Below are positions 54,202-63,181 of a DNA stretch of 64,000 nucleotides, in pieces. The notes below the pieces were generated by a model. It worked only from the letters and a program-made list of their open reading frames with translations. It made no database searches and was not told where the DNA came from. The position numbers and the translations under genes were made by a program. Numbering within the stretch: position 1 is the first letter of the stretch; every line of letters begins with the position of its first letter. Location of the stretch: positions 62,001 through 126,000 of the forward strand of contig NZ_NOJZ02000006.1 of the NCBI RefSeq assembly GCF_002251085.2, read 5' to 3'. This stretch comes from Romboutsia maritimum. GTDB taxonomy: Bacteria > Bacillota > Clostridia > Peptostreptococcales > Peptostreptococcaceae.

Positions 54202-55173
54202 TTATATAATTTTAATAGCCTTTTTCGGACATTTTTCCATACATAAATGACATCCAACACATTTATCAGGATCAACCTTATGTTTTTCTTTTAACTCTCC
54301 TTCAATTGCATCAAATTTACATTGTTTCTTACAGACAGTACATCCAACACACAATTTTTCATCTATTATTACTTTTTTTCTCTTAGTCAAGTCGCCTTTT
54401 ATAACTTTTGTTGGACATTTTTCTACACAAACCATACATTGAACACATTTATCATAATTTATTTTTGCTATTTTATTTTCAAATTCAATTGCTTCAAATT
54501 TACAAGATTTAGCACATAACCCACAGCCAATACATCCCACACTGCATTTTTCTTTGACTGTTTTACCAAACTCTTTACTATTACATTCTACAACTACTTG
54601 TTGCTTATAAGGTTTTTTAACTATTATACCTTTAGGACAAATATCTATGCATTTCCCACAAAGTACACATTTCTCTTCATCTATGACTGCAACTCCATCT
54701 TCTATAGATATAGCTCCAAATTTACATACATCTTTACAAGTCCCAAGCCCTAAACATCCAAACTTACATGCTTTAGCTCCTGAGTTTAAAACGGCTGCTG
54801 CTCTACAATCTGATATTCCTTCATATTCATATTTATTCTTAGCCTTTTCACAAGTTCCTTTACAAATAACCTTAGCTACTTGTTTTACTCCTTCTTGCTC
54901 ACTAACACCCATTATAGCTCCAACCTTAGATGCTACAGTCGCCCCTCCAACAGGACATCCATTTACAGGTGCCTTTCCTTCTACTACTGCTGTTGCTAAA
55001 CCTGAACATCCAGGAAATCCACATCCACCACAGTTTGCTCCTGGAAGTACTTCTAATATTTTTTCTACTCTTTCATCTACTTCTACGGCAAATTTCTTAG
55101 AAGCATACTCTAAAATAGCTCCAAATATTAAACCCAATACTCCAAGGAATAATATCGCCTTTAATATCGCCAT
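54202..55173 (-). CDS. rnfB: Rnf complex subunit RnfB
   Basis: Ferredoxin-entry subunit of the Rnf complex, which couples ferredoxin:NAD+ electron transfer to ion pumping. 323 residues: one N-terminal span, an Fe-S domain CGGCGFPGC with a distant CP, then about six more four-cysteine clusters (for example CVLCGKCIDICP, CIGCGLCAKSC, CVQCMVCVEKCP, CVGCTVCKKQC, CVGCHLCMEKCP). The C-terminal ferredoxin repeats exceed the two of proteobacterial RnfB, as is usual in clostridia. Last gene of rnfCDGEAB. Confidence 0.96.
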   Translation of the reverse strand: MAILKAILFLGVLGLIFGAILEYASKKFAVEVDERVEKILEVLPGANCGGCGFPGCSGLATAVVEGKAPVNGCPVGGATVASKVGAIMGVSEQEGVKQVAKVICKGTCEKAKNKYEYEGISDCRAAAVLNSGAKACKFGCLGLGTCKDVCKFGAISIEDGVAVIDEEKCVLCGKCIDICPKGIIVKKPYKQQVVVECNSKEFGKTVKEKCSVGCIGCGLCAKSCKFEAIEFENKIAKINYDKCVQCMVCVEKCPTKVIKGDLTKRKKVIIDEKLCVGCTVCKKQCKFDAIEGELKEKHKVDPDKCVGCHLCMEKCPKKAIKII

Positions 55174-55190
55174 CTACTTTCCCCCCTTAT

Positions 55191-55766
55191 TTATAGCTTT
55201 ATAAGTCCTGTAAATCCTAAGAAAGCTATCGACATTAGTCCTGCTGATATTAATGTTATAGGGAAACCTTTAAAAGCTTCTGGTATATCAGCTAATTCTA
55301 ATCTTTCTCTTATTCCTGCAAATAAAACTATTGCTAATGTAAATCCTGCTCCTGCTCCAAATCCATTTACTATTGTTGGTATTAAAGTATATCCCTTCTC
55401 TACATTAACTAATGCTATCCCAAGTACTGCACAGTTTGTAGTTATAAGTGGTAAGAAAACTCCTAATGCTTGATATAAAGCAGGACTCATCTTTTGTATT
55501 ACCATTTCAACAAATTGTACAATTGATGCTATTACTAATATAAATGCTATTGTTTGTAAAAATTGATTTCCAGTCTTATCTAGTAATTTTTGTATAAAAT
55601 AAGTTATAAATGATGCTAAAGTCAAAACAAATGTAACTGCTGCACCCATCCCAACTGCGGTATCAACTTTTTTAGAAACTCCTAAAAATGGACATATCCC
55701 TAAAAATTGAGATGTTATAACATTATTAACAAGAACTATACTTAAAAATAAAAGAATTAAATTCAT
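55191..55766 (-). CDS. rnfA: Rnf complex subunit RnfA
   Basis: Six-span membrane subunit, 191 residues, related to RnfE in inverted topology. NNVITSQFLGICPFLGVSKK and VITTNCAVLG-like segment (LITTNCAVLGIAL) carry the conserved cysteines that hold an intramembrane Fe-S centre. Upstream of rnfB by 17 bases. Confidence 0.96.
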   Translation of the reverse strand: MNLILLFLSIVLVNNVITSQFLGICPFLGVSKKVDTAVGMGAAVTFVLTLASFITYFIQKLLDKTGNQFLQTIAFILVIASIVQFVEMVIQKMSPALYQALGVFLPLITTNCAVLGIALVNVEKGYTLIPTIVNGFGAGAGFTLAIVLFAGIRERLELADIPEAFKGFPITLISAGLMSIAFLGFTGLIKL

Positions 55767-55784
55767 TTATTAATCCCTCCCCTA

Positions 55785-56378
55785 TTACGCTTTTTTACTT
55801 CTTAATTTATTAAACCCTGCCATTAAAAATCCTAATGTTAAAAATGCACCAGGAGGTAATATAAATAATAGTGCTGGTTGGAAGGAAGCTCCGAATATAC
55901 TCCATCCAAATATACTTCCTGCTCCTAATATTTCTCTTACTGATCCTAATACTGTAAGTGCTAAACTGAATCCAAGACCCATTCCTAATCCATCAATAGC
56001 CGATACTACTGCTCCATTTTTAGATGCAAAACTCTCTGCTCTTGCTAATATTATACAGTTAACGACTATCAATGGTATATATAATCCAAGTGCTTTATCA
56101 AGTGATGGAACATACGCCTTTAAAAGCATTCCTACTATTGTAACAAATGTTGCTATTACTACAACAAAAGAAGGTATTCTTATTTTATCTGGTATAAATT
56201 TTCTTAACAATGATATAGCCATGTTTGAACAAATTAAAACTACAGCAGTTGATAATCCCATTCCAAGACCATTTACAGCTGAAGTTGTAACAGCTAAAGT
56301 TGGACACATTCCTATAACTTGAACAAACGTTGGGTTCTCATCTATAAGACCATTTTTAAATGTCTTAGCTAAATTCAT
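55785..56378 (-). CDS. rnfE: Rnf complex subunit RnfE
   Basis: Six-span membrane subunit, 197 residues, paired with RnfA. Conserved ENPTFVQVIGMCPTLAVTTSA and LIVVNCIILARAESFASKN give the matching cysteines. In order with rnfG and rnfA. Confidence 0.96.
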   Translation of the reverse strand: MNLAKTFKNGLIDENPTFVQVIGMCPTLAVTTSAVNGLGMGLSTAVVLICSNMAISLLRKFIPDKIRIPSFVVVIATFVTIVGMLLKAYVPSLDKALGLYIPLIVVNCIILARAESFASKNGAVVSAIDGLGMGLGFSLALTVLGSVREILGAGSIFGWSIFGASFQPALLFILPPGAFLTLGFLMAGFNKLRSKKA

Positions 56379-56393
56379 AACTTCTCCCCCTAT

Positions 56394-56960
56394 CTATTTA
56401 TTAAGAGAACTATTATATACTTGTATAGCAGTATTTACGCCTTTAGTAACTGCTGCAGATGTAATAGTTGCTCCTGAGATTGCTTGTATTTCGTCTTCTC
56501 CTGAAGTACTACCTTTTACTAAATTAAGTTTTTTTGCTTCCTTGTCTTTAAATTGATCACTAAATTGTGGTTCTGATGCTTTTGCTCCAAGTCCTGGTGT
56601 TTCTGACATATTTCCTGTTTTAATTCCTGTAATTTTCCCATCATTAGATATTCCAACTATAATCTCTATTTTGCCTCCATAACCTTTAGGTAAAACCTTT
56701 ATAGTATATCCAACTACACTAGAACCATCGGCTCCCTCGTATACTTCTTCTATTAAATTATCAATATTTTCGTAGTCACCTTCATTAATTTTTTTAAATT
56801 CAGTCGCTTCAGGAAGTACTTTTTGTCTTGATTCATTATTAGCTTGAATATTCCTTTGTTCTATAACTGGAGCTGTTATTTGATTTGTAGCTCCAAGAGC
56901 TAAAGCTGCTACTGCACATATTATAAATAAATTAAGCCCCAACTTAATTATGTTATTCAT
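56394..56960 (-). CDS. rnfG: Rnf complex subunit RnfG
   Basis: Flavoprotein subunit, 188 residues: one span then an extracytoplasmic FMN-binding domain. The covalent FMN motif is SGATITS (about 163-169), with the flavin on Thr. The GYGGKIEIIVGI block and TPGLGAKASEP are family marks. Overlaps the rnfD stop by one base. Confidence 0.96.
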   Translation of the reverse strand: MNNIIKLGLNLFIICAVAALALGATNQITAPVIEQRNIQANNESRQKVLPEATEFKKINEGDYENIDNLIEEVYEGADGSSVVGYTIKVLPKGYGGKIEIIVGISNDGKITGIKTGNMSETPGLGAKASEPQFSDQFKDKEAKKLNLVKGSTSGEDEIQAISGATITSAAVTKGVNTAIQVYNSSLNK

Positions 56961-57940
56961 TATTTTGACACCTCCCCAAATACTCTATTACTAATGTATT
57001 TATCTATAAGTGGTGTCACTACATTTACTAATAAAATTGAATATGATACTCCTTCTGGGTATCCTCCATATAATCTTATTACAGAAGTTAAAACTCCTGC
57101 TAATACAGCATATATTATTTGGCCCTTATTTGTCATAGGTGATGTTGTATAATCCGTAAGCATGAAGAAAGCACCTAACATAAGTCCACCTGCAAACAAC
57201 TCATATATTGCAAAATCTATATTAAACCCACCCAAAATAAAAGTTAATATAAACACTGTTCCTATGTAGAACACTGGTATTGTATATTTTATAATTCCTT
57301 TATACATAAGATAGACTCCACCTAATAAAATTAATATAGCTGAAGTTTCACCTATACAGCCTCCAATATTACCTATAATCATATCTGTTAAAGTTATTCC
57401 ACTATTAGAAATAGCTGTCAACCCATCTGATCCTGATTTTAAGAAGCTTAATGGTGTAGCTGTAGTTAAAGCATCTAAATTACCTGAGCTAACCCAATTA
57501 ACTCCAGTTTTAGTCCATGTAGTCATTGCTACTGGAAATGAAGCTAATAAAAATGCTCTTGATCCCAATGCTGGATTTAAAAAATTATTTCCTATTCCTC
57601 CAAAAACCATTTTTACAACTATTATTGCAAATGCTCCACCCATCAAGCTCATCCACCAAGGTAGTGAAGCTGGAACATTAAATGCTAATAATAACCCTGT
57701 CACAACAGCAGAAAAATCATTTATCGTACTTTCTTGTTTAGCTATTTTTTGAAATAAAAACTCTGATCCTACTGACCCAAGTATACAAAAAAACATTACA
57801 TTTAATGCACTTAGTCTAAAAAAATATAATCCTGCTAGCGTAGCTGGAAGAAGTGCTATTATAACCTGTTTCATTATATATGACGTATCTTCATTACTTC
57901 TCACATGTGGAGAAGATGATACAATTAACTTACCTTCCAT
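56960..57940 (-). CDS. rnfD: Rnf complex subunit RnfD
   Basis: Membrane flavoprotein subunit, 326 residues with about nine or ten spans. A covalent FMN site is expected at the threonine in LTTATPLSF (about residues 158-166). SSPHVRSNEDTSYIM at the N-terminus and DYTTSPMTNKGQI late in the protein are typical. Between rnfC and rnfG. Confidence 0.96.
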   Translation of the reverse strand: MEGKLIVSSSPHVRSNEDTSYIMKQVIIALLPATLAGLYFFRLSALNVMFFCILGSVGSEFLFQKIAKQESTINDFSAVVTGLLLAFNVPASLPWWMSLMGGAFAIIVVKMVFGGIGNNFLNPALGSRAFLLASFPVAMTTWTKTGVNWVSSGNLDALTTATPLSFLKSGSDGLTAISNSGITLTDMIIGNIGGCIGETSAILILLGGVYLMYKGIIKYTIPVFYIGTVFILTFILGGFNIDFAIYELFAGGLMLGAFFMLTDYTTSPMTNKGQIIYAVLAGVLTSVIRLYGGYPEGVSYSILLVNVVTPLIDKYISNRVFGEVSK

Positions 57941-57961
57941 ATTCTTTCCCCCCTAACCTAT

Positions 57962-59299
57962 TTATTTGTTAGCTGTTTGCTTTCTCTTTATATTAATTAT
58001 CTCTTTTTTAGCATTTCTTATTGATTGTAGTAGTGGTCGTCTTGCTGGACATATAAATGAACACGATCCACATTCTATACAATCTAAAGCCCTATGTTGT
58101 TCAGCGCTTTGAAAGTCATTTTTTAATGAATATGCACTGATATACAAAGGCTGCAAAAATGCAGGACAGACATTAGTACATTTTCCACATCTTAAACAAT
58201 TTTGAGGCTTCGGTGTTTTAGATTCCTCTATGCTAAGGCATAGTATTCCTGAAGATCCCTTATTAGTTGGAATATCTATTGTATATTGAGCTATTCCCAT
58301 CATAGGACCTCCCATTATAACTTTTCCTAACTTTTTATCTTCTCTGAATCCGCCACATTGTTCTATAATTTCCGAAACTAAAGTACCTACCTTAGTTATT
58401 AAATTTTTAGGTTCTTTTATACAACTACCTGTGACAGTTGTTATTCTTTCAATTAAAGGCATTCCTGTTTTTATGGATTTTGCTATTTGAGCAGCTGTTC
58501 CTACATTATCAACTACTGCCCCTGCATCCATTGGTAAGCCTCCAGATGGAACTTCTTTACCTGTACAAGCATATATAAGTTGTTTTTCTGCTCCCTGTGG
58601 ATATTTGATTTCAAGGCTAACAACTTCTATATCACTGTAATTTTTAGCTACATTTTGAACTGCCTCTATTGCATCTGGCTTGTTTAATTCTATTCCTATA
58701 TATCCTTTTTCTACGTCTAGAACTTTCATTAAAGCTCTTAATCCAAGCACTACATCTTCTGGGTATTCTATCATTAGTCTGTGGTCTGCTGTAAGATATG
58801 GTTCACACTCTGCACCATTTAAAATTACTACGTCAATTTTTTTGTCGGGTGGTGGTGATATTTTTACGTGATTTGGAAATGTCGCTCCCCCCATACCGAC
58901 TATTCCTGCTTCTTTGATGATTGATGTTATTTCTTCTTTAGTCAAATCTTCTAAATCTCCATTTGGTTTTATACTCTCATGCAGTTCTTCTTTAAAATCA
59001 TTTTCTATTACAATACATTGAGCTGATCCTCCAGGAACTTCATGCTCCTTTATCTCAATAACTTTTCCTGAAACTGATGAATGAACATTACATGAAACAA
59101 ATCCCTGTTGCTCCCCTATTTTTTGTCCTAGTTTAACAATATCTCCAACTTCTACTATTGGTTTGGCTGGTGCTCCTATATGCTGTTGAAGAGGTATATA
59201 AACTATTTTCGGACTTTGTGCTCTTTCAATTGTTTTTTTGTTAGAGTACTCTTTTCTATATGGAGGATGTATTCCCCCTTTAAACGTTAAGAGTTGCAT
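57962..59299 (-). CDS. rnfC: Rnf complex subunit RnfC
   Basis: NADH-side peripheral subunit, 445 residues. It begins MQLLTFKGGIHPPYRKE, has the NADH/FMN-binding region (GIVGMGGATFPNHVK, ILNGAECEPYLTADHRLM), and two [4Fe-4S] motifs, CLRCGKCTNVCP and CIECGSCSFICP. Start at 59299 because AAAGGGGG precedes it; a longer frame from 59380 adds 27 unlikely residues. First gene of rnfCDGEAB. Confidence 0.97.
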   Translation of the reverse strand: MQLLTFKGGIHPPYRKEYSNKKTIERAQSPKIVYIPLQQHIGAPAKPIVEVGDIVKLGQKIGEQQGFVSCNVHSSVSGKVIEIKEHEVPGGSAQCIVIENDFKEELHESIKPNGDLEDLTKEEITSIIKEAGIVGMGGATFPNHVKISPPPDKKIDVVILNGAECEPYLTADHRLMIEYPEDVVLGLRALMKVLDVEKGYIGIELNKPDAIEAVQNVAKNYSDIEVVSLEIKYPQGAEKQLIYACTGKEVPSGGLPMDAGAVVDNVGTAAQIAKSIKTGMPLIERITTVTGSCIKEPKNLITKVGTLVSEIIEQCGGFREDKKLGKVIMGGPMMGIAQYTIDIPTNKGSSGILCLSIEESKTPKPQNCLRCGKCTNVCPAFLQPLYISAYSLKNDFQSAEQHRALDCIECGSCSFICPARRPLLQSIRNAKKEIINIKRKQTANK

Positions 59300-59342
59300 C
59301 TCTTTACCCCCTTTATTTAATATAAGCATATTAAATTGATAT

Positions 59343-59370
59343 ATTATAAGTATACTATATATAATGTAAA
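59343..59370 (-). promoter_or_regulatory. Probable sigma-A promoter of rnfCDGEAB
   Basis: Minus strand TTTACA (59365-59370), 16 bases, TATAAT (59343-59348), 43 bases upstream of the rnfC start. Confidence 0.65.
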
Positions 59371-59373
59371 ATC

Positions 59374-59387
59374 TTAACAATTGTTAA
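59374..59387. promoter_or_regulatory. 14-bp palindrome upstream of the rnf promoter
   Basis: TTAACAATTGTTAA is a perfect palindrome ending three bases before the -35 box. It is built from the half-sites TTAACAA and TTGTTAA of the redox regulator Rex, but in everted order compared with TTGTTAA-N4-TTAACAA. A Rex or other redox regulator site is possible. Confidence 0.4.
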
Positions 59388-59441
59388 AAAAATATCCCTA
59401 TTTTTCAACGTTTTTATAGTTTTTCTATGATTTTACTTTAT

Positions 59442-59474
59442 AAAAAAAAGGTTGTTTTAATACAACCCCTTTAA
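59442..59474 (-). terminator. Terminator at the end of the SPOR-like gene
   Basis: AAAGGGGTTGTATTAAAACAACCTTTTTTTT in parts: AAAGGGGTTGTA / TACAACC-like arms AAAGGGGTTG and CAACCTTTTTTTT. It overlaps the last codons of the gene. Confidence 0.75.
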
Positions 59475-60448
59475 GCTTTTTGTATGGATTCTATAAATGA
59501 AAAGTAACCTTGCATACATGAAATTAACAAACTCTGACTTATATGACTTTGCTGCTCATTCGCTGACTTTGAAGCTGTATCAATTTTTTCATTTACATCC
59601 TTAGTATATTTTATTAAATTTTCTTTAAAATAATTCATTTCAGAATAATTAATATTTTCTGTAAATTTACCTAATGATTCTACTATATTTTTTCTATCAG
59701 TTAAAATTTTATTATATGTTTCTAAATCTACTTTTTTTGTATTCTTTATCCAAAATGTTGATTCTTCTTTAAAACTTGTTATTAATTTGTTTAATTCCTT
59801 AGATATATTTTCTATTTCTTTATATTTATTTGTATATTCTAACGATAGTGTTGGAACTTTCATTTCTGCTACAAATGAATCTGGAAATACCTTTCTTACT
59901 TTCTCTAAATAACTTCTAGTAGTATCTTTATCAAAAAATGAATATGTCTGTACTTTTTTTAATTTATCTATTTGTACTACAGAAAAAGGTATCTTATTGT
60001 CAGTTAATTTCCCTTCTATTTTTTCCAAGTCTTTATCATTATCTACAGACGCAACTTGTACATCATAAACGCTCCACCCTTCTATTGTTGCAAGTTTAAC
60101 ATTATCCTTATCTTTACTTTCTTTAACTTCATCTGATTTTTTTTGTTTCTCATTTTCGTTAAATACATCTTTAGACTTTTCTTTATCATCTTTTATATTA
60201 CTTAATTCTTTTTCTAAATCCTTATTTGTTATAATTTTAGATTTACTTAATTTTAGTTTATCTAAAAATGATATTTTTTCAAATAGATTACTTGGCATAT
60301 GAAAATCATTAAAGATATTACTGTCTTTTAGCTTTATATATCCATATCCGCCTATCAAACTCAAACATAAAATAGTTGTTAAAATTCTCATTTTTTTAAC
60401 TTGATGTTTTTTATTAAATCCTCGGTATACTCTTCTTCTTTTATTCAT
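59471..60448 (-). CDS. Membrane-anchored protein with SPOR-like domain
   Basis: 325 residues. Basic N-terminus (RRRVYRGFNKKHQVKK), one span (about 19-38), a Lys/Glu/Asp-rich linker (about 75-118), and then a region resembling the SPOR domain (VYDVQVASVDNDKDLEKIEGKL, in part, with YSFFDKDTTRSYLEKVRKVFPDSFV). The last 120 residues are helical. SPOR domains bind denuded glycan at the septum or spore. The domain call is by pattern, not by score; function is unknown. ATG at 60448 follows AGGGGGGACAAACTA. Confidence 0.75.
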   Translation of the reverse strand: MNKRRRVYRGFNKKHQVKKMRILTTILCLSLIGGYGYIKLKDSNIFNDFHMPSNLFEKISFLDKLKLSKSKIITNKDLEKELSNIKDDKEKSKDVFNENEKQKKSDEVKESKDKDNVKLATIEGWSVYDVQVASVDNDKDLEKIEGKLTDNKIPFSVVQIDKLKKVQTYSFFDKDTTRSYLEKVRKVFPDSFVAEMKVPTLSLEYTNKYKEIENISKELNKLITSFKEESTFWIKNTKKVDLETYNKILTDRKNIVESLGKFTENINYSEMNYFKENLIKYTKDVNEKIDTASKSANEQQSHISQSLLISCMQGYFSFIESIQKA

Positions 60449-60528
60449 TAGTTTGTCCCCCCTAATAATATTATTGATATATATATATTTATAGAGTTGA
60501 TATTTTATGAGTAAAATTGAAAATAATT

Positions 60529-60579
60529 AAAAAAAGCCACACATGAATAATAGTATTATATTCATTGTATAGCTTTTTA
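60529..60579 (-). terminator. Terminator after the NlpC/P60 gene
   Basis: Leftward AAAAAGCTATACAATGAAT, AT-rich loop, ATTCATGTGTGGCTTTTTT (arms with two mismatches), 18 bases beyond the stop. Confidence 0.75.
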
Positions 60580-60596
60580 TTAGTAATATGTGAACT

Positions 60597-61814
60597 TTAA
60601 AATCTTCTCGCACCTAATAGTACACCTGACCAATATGATGAACTTAGACTAGTTATTTTAACTTGCTCTGGATTAGTTGGTGTTCCACTACAATGAATAA
60701 ATTTATTATCTCCTAAATAAATTCCCACATGACTTGGAACTCCATTTCCACCAGTATCAAAATAAACCAAATCTCCTGCTTCAAAGTTACCTTTAGAAAC
60801 TTCTACACCATAATTTGCTTGATCTCTAGATACTCTAGGTATACTTTTGCCTTCTGCCTTACTATAAACATATTTAGTAAATCCTGAACAATCAAAACTA
60901 TCTAATCCCTCAGCTCCCCAAGAATACGGAGTTCCTAAAAGTGAATTAGCTAAATTTATAAGTCCAGTTCTATCTGATGATTCTGTTTTATCCTGATTTA
61001 TATCATTATTTGTATTATTATTTATAGTGTTATTTGTATTGTTATTTGTATTGTTTGTATTATTGTTTACTTGCTCTGTAGTTGGAACTATATACTGACT
61101 GCTTCCCCAACCAGTAATTCCATTAGCTAATTTAATCTTATACCATCCATTAGACTTTGCTACTAAATCTACTACTTCTTTGTAATCAACCTTTGATATT
61201 ACCGAATAATTAGTTCCTGCCCCACTTCTTATATTTAATCTAGGACTAGCAATAATTTTTCCTCTTTGATTACTTATTGATGTATTATCAGATGTGTCCG
61301 GTTTTGTTGTATTATTACTTGATTGTCCAGTGCTTTCGTCTATATATTCACTACTTCCCCAACCAATTGTTCCATTAGACAATTTAATTTTATACCATCC
61401 ATTGGATTTTTGAATTATATCTACAATTTCTCCAAAATTAGCTTTTCCTAAAATAGAATAACTAGTTCCTGTTCCACTTCTTATGTTTAATTTAGGGCTA
61501 GCAGTAACTTTTCCTTTATTATTCTGAATCATTTCTGAATTTGAAGTTTCTCCTATAGATATATATTGACCACATCCCCAGCCAGTAGTTCCATTTGGTA
61601 ATTTAATTTTATGCCACCCATTAGAACTTTCTAAAATCTGAACTACCTGACCTTTATAAGCTTTTGAAATAATCTGATAAGATGTACTTGGTCCACTTCT
61701 TATGTTTAATGCACTTGTATTTATTGTTACTTTTTCCATTGCACTAGCTTCTATCGAACTAATTGTCATAGCTACAGCTCCTACTCCTAAAGTAGCAATG
61801 GCTTTTTTAATCAT
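60597..61814 (-). CDS. Secreted cell-wall hydrolase: three SH3b domains plus NlpC/P60
   Basis: 405-residue exported peptidoglycan endopeptidase. Signal peptide at 1-25 (MIKKAIATLG... SIEASA). Three bacterial SH3 repeats occupy about 27-87, 102-158 and 184-242, each with LNIRSG and a GW pair (SNGWYKIKL, GWGSS). An Asn/Thr-rich linker (about 249-280) leads to the NlpC/P60 domain with Cys309 (FDCSGFTKY), His362 (SHVGIYLG) and a third polar residue His374. Such enzymes cut gamma-D-Glu to diamino-acid links. ATG follows GGGGGTGAAAGT. Confidence 0.94.
   Translation of the reverse strand: MIKKAIATLGVGAVAMTISSIEASAMEKVTINTSALNIRSGPSTSYQIISKAYKGQVVQILESSNGWHKIKLPNGTTGWGCGQYISIGETSNSEMIQNNKGKVTASPKLNIRSGTGTSYSILGKANFGEIVDIIQKSNGWYKIKLSNGTIGWGSSEYIDESTGQSSNNTTKPDTSDNTSISNQRGKIIASPRLNIRSGAGTNYSVISKVDYKEVVDLVAKSNGWYKIKLANGITGWGSSQYIVPTTEQVNNNTNNTNNNTNNTINNNTNNDINQDKTESSDRTGLINLANSLLGTPYSWGAEGLDSFDCSGFTKYVYSKAEGKSIPRVSRDQANYGVEVSKGNFEAGDLVYFDTGGNGVPSHVGIYLGDNKFIHCSGTPTNPEQVKITSLSSSYWSGVLLGARRF
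61003..61070. repeat. Low-complexity Asn/Thr-coding tract
   Basis: Degenerate repeats of TTTGTATTGTTA-type units encode the NNTNN linker of the NlpC/P60 protein. Such tracts can vary in copy number by slippage. Confidence 0.7.
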
Positions 61815-61915
61815 ACTTTCACCCCCAACGTGTATTGTTTATAAAATGTCATTATTAAAATTTTTCTTAAGTATGATTTAATAATATCCTATTTCACCTA
61901 TAATTGTAAATATTT

Positions 61916-62287
61916 CTAATAATTTATAGGAAGTATTTCTATCCAATAATTATCTGGATCAGATATAAAATAAATTCCCATATCTTTATTTTCAAAACAA
62001 ATGCATCCTAATTCTTCATGCATCTTATGAGCACCTTCAAAGTTATCAACTCTTAGAGCAAGGTGGAACTCATTATCACCTAAATTATATTCTCTATCCC
62101 AATCTCTAAGCCATGTTAACTCTAACTTATGATTGTTTATACCATCTCCTAAATATACTATTATATAACTTCCATCCTCTGCTGCTATTCTTTTTATTTC
62201 TTTTAATCCTAAAACTTTATCATAAAATTCTAAACTTTTTTCTAAATTTGTTACATTAAAATTATTATGGCAAAAAGTAAATTTCAT
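61916..62287 (-). CDS. Glyoxalase/VOC family protein (lactoylglutathione lyase-like)
   Basis: 123-residue vicinal-oxygen-chelate fold protein. N-terminal HNNFNVTNLEKSLEFYDKVLGL, middle HKLELTWLRDWD and C-terminal GIYFISDPDNYWIEILP follow the glyoxalase I pattern with metal ligands His/Glu. Whether it acts on methylglyoxal adducts is unproven; mgsA elsewhere in the window makes methylglyoxal. ATG follows TAGGAGGACTAAA. Confidence 0.85.
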   Translation of the reverse strand: MKFTFCHNNFNVTNLEKSLEFYDKVLGLKEIKRIAAEDGSYIIVYLGDGINNHKLELTWLRDWDREYNLGDNEFHLALRVDNFEGAHKMHEELGCICFENKDMGIYFISDPDNYWIEILPINY

Positions 62288-62329
62288 TTTAGTCCTCCTA
62301 ATTAATTTATAGTTATTTTTATAATATAA

Positions 62330-63095
62330 TTATATTATAATTTTAGCAACCACCGGATAGTGATCTGACATATTTTTTATTAAAACTTCGTAATCTATAA
62401 CATTTATATTTGGTGATACAAATATATAATCTATTCTATCTAATCCTGTTGAGAAAGTTAATATATTAGACTTATTAAGTTTTTTTGCAACATCTTTTAG
62501 CTTATTTTCATCTATATCTAAGTTGTCCTCATTAAAGTCTCCTACTACTATATACGGCTCTCCTCCTAGTGAGTTTATAAATCCTATTAATTCTTTTATC
62601 TGTATTTCTCTTTCTTTTTCTCCTAATCCTAAATGAACATTTATTACATTTAGATTTCTACCATCCACATTTAAAACAGTATGTAATATACCTCTTTGTT
62701 CTCTATCACTACTTAAGTATATATGATTTTCACTTTTTATAGGATATTTAGAATACGTAACTAATCCATAATTTAATCCTAAATCAACAACATTAGCTCC
62801 AAAATGAGAAAACATATTCAACTCCTCTTTTAAACTACTTACCTGAAAACCAACTTTTGCAGATTCATTTACTTCTTGAAGACATATTATATCTGCATTA
62901 CATACTCTAAGAAAATCTATTATATCAAATAGCGTAGGAAACATATCTTTATTTAGACCACTATGTATATTGTAACTAACTATCTTAATTTCTTTTTTAG
63001 TAGAAAAAAAACTTTTTTCTATAATAGAAGTTATGATAATTATAAAAACTACTAGTATAATTATACATATTTTTTTTAAACGTATACTTCATCAT
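62330..63095 (-). CDS. Endonuclease/exonuclease/phosphatase-fold protein with apparent frameshift
   Basis: The frame from ATG 62944 (204 residues) shows EEP superfamily motifs LQEVNESAK, NVINVHLGLGEKER, VVGDFNEDN and a final MSDHYPVVAKI with the catalytic His. The same frame stays open upstream without ATG, adding the fold's first strand IKIVSYNIHSGLNKD and a hydrophobic anchor (ICIIILVVFIIIITSII). The only good start, GGAGATGATG at 63095/63092, is in another frame; the two join at an A8 run (63070-63077). One A fewer would give one continuous protein with an N-terminal membrane anchor. Either a true frameshift, slippage, or a sequencing error. Substrate unknown. Confidence 0.7.
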
Positions 63096-63132
63096 CTCCT
63101 AATATAAATTATATTATATGCTAATACGTAAA

Positions 63133-63174
63133 TAGGCTATCTCAAAATCTAATAATTTTGAGACAACCTTTTTT
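63133..63174 (-). terminator. Terminator after the gene at 63182
   Basis: Leftward AGGTTGTCTCAAAAT-TATTAG-ATTTTGAGATAGCCT. Long arms with two mismatches. The T-tract on that strand is weak, but A/T flanks are present. Confidence 0.65.
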
Positions 63175-63181
63175 CTTTATA

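Noticed and set aside
54647-55204. 185-residue rightward frame
   Set aside because: Antisense of rnfB, produced by its cysteine and glycine codons.
61003-61070. Possible CRISPR-like or tandem regulatory repeats
   Set aside because: Units are short, degenerate and translate to the Asn/Thr linker of the NlpC/P60 protein.
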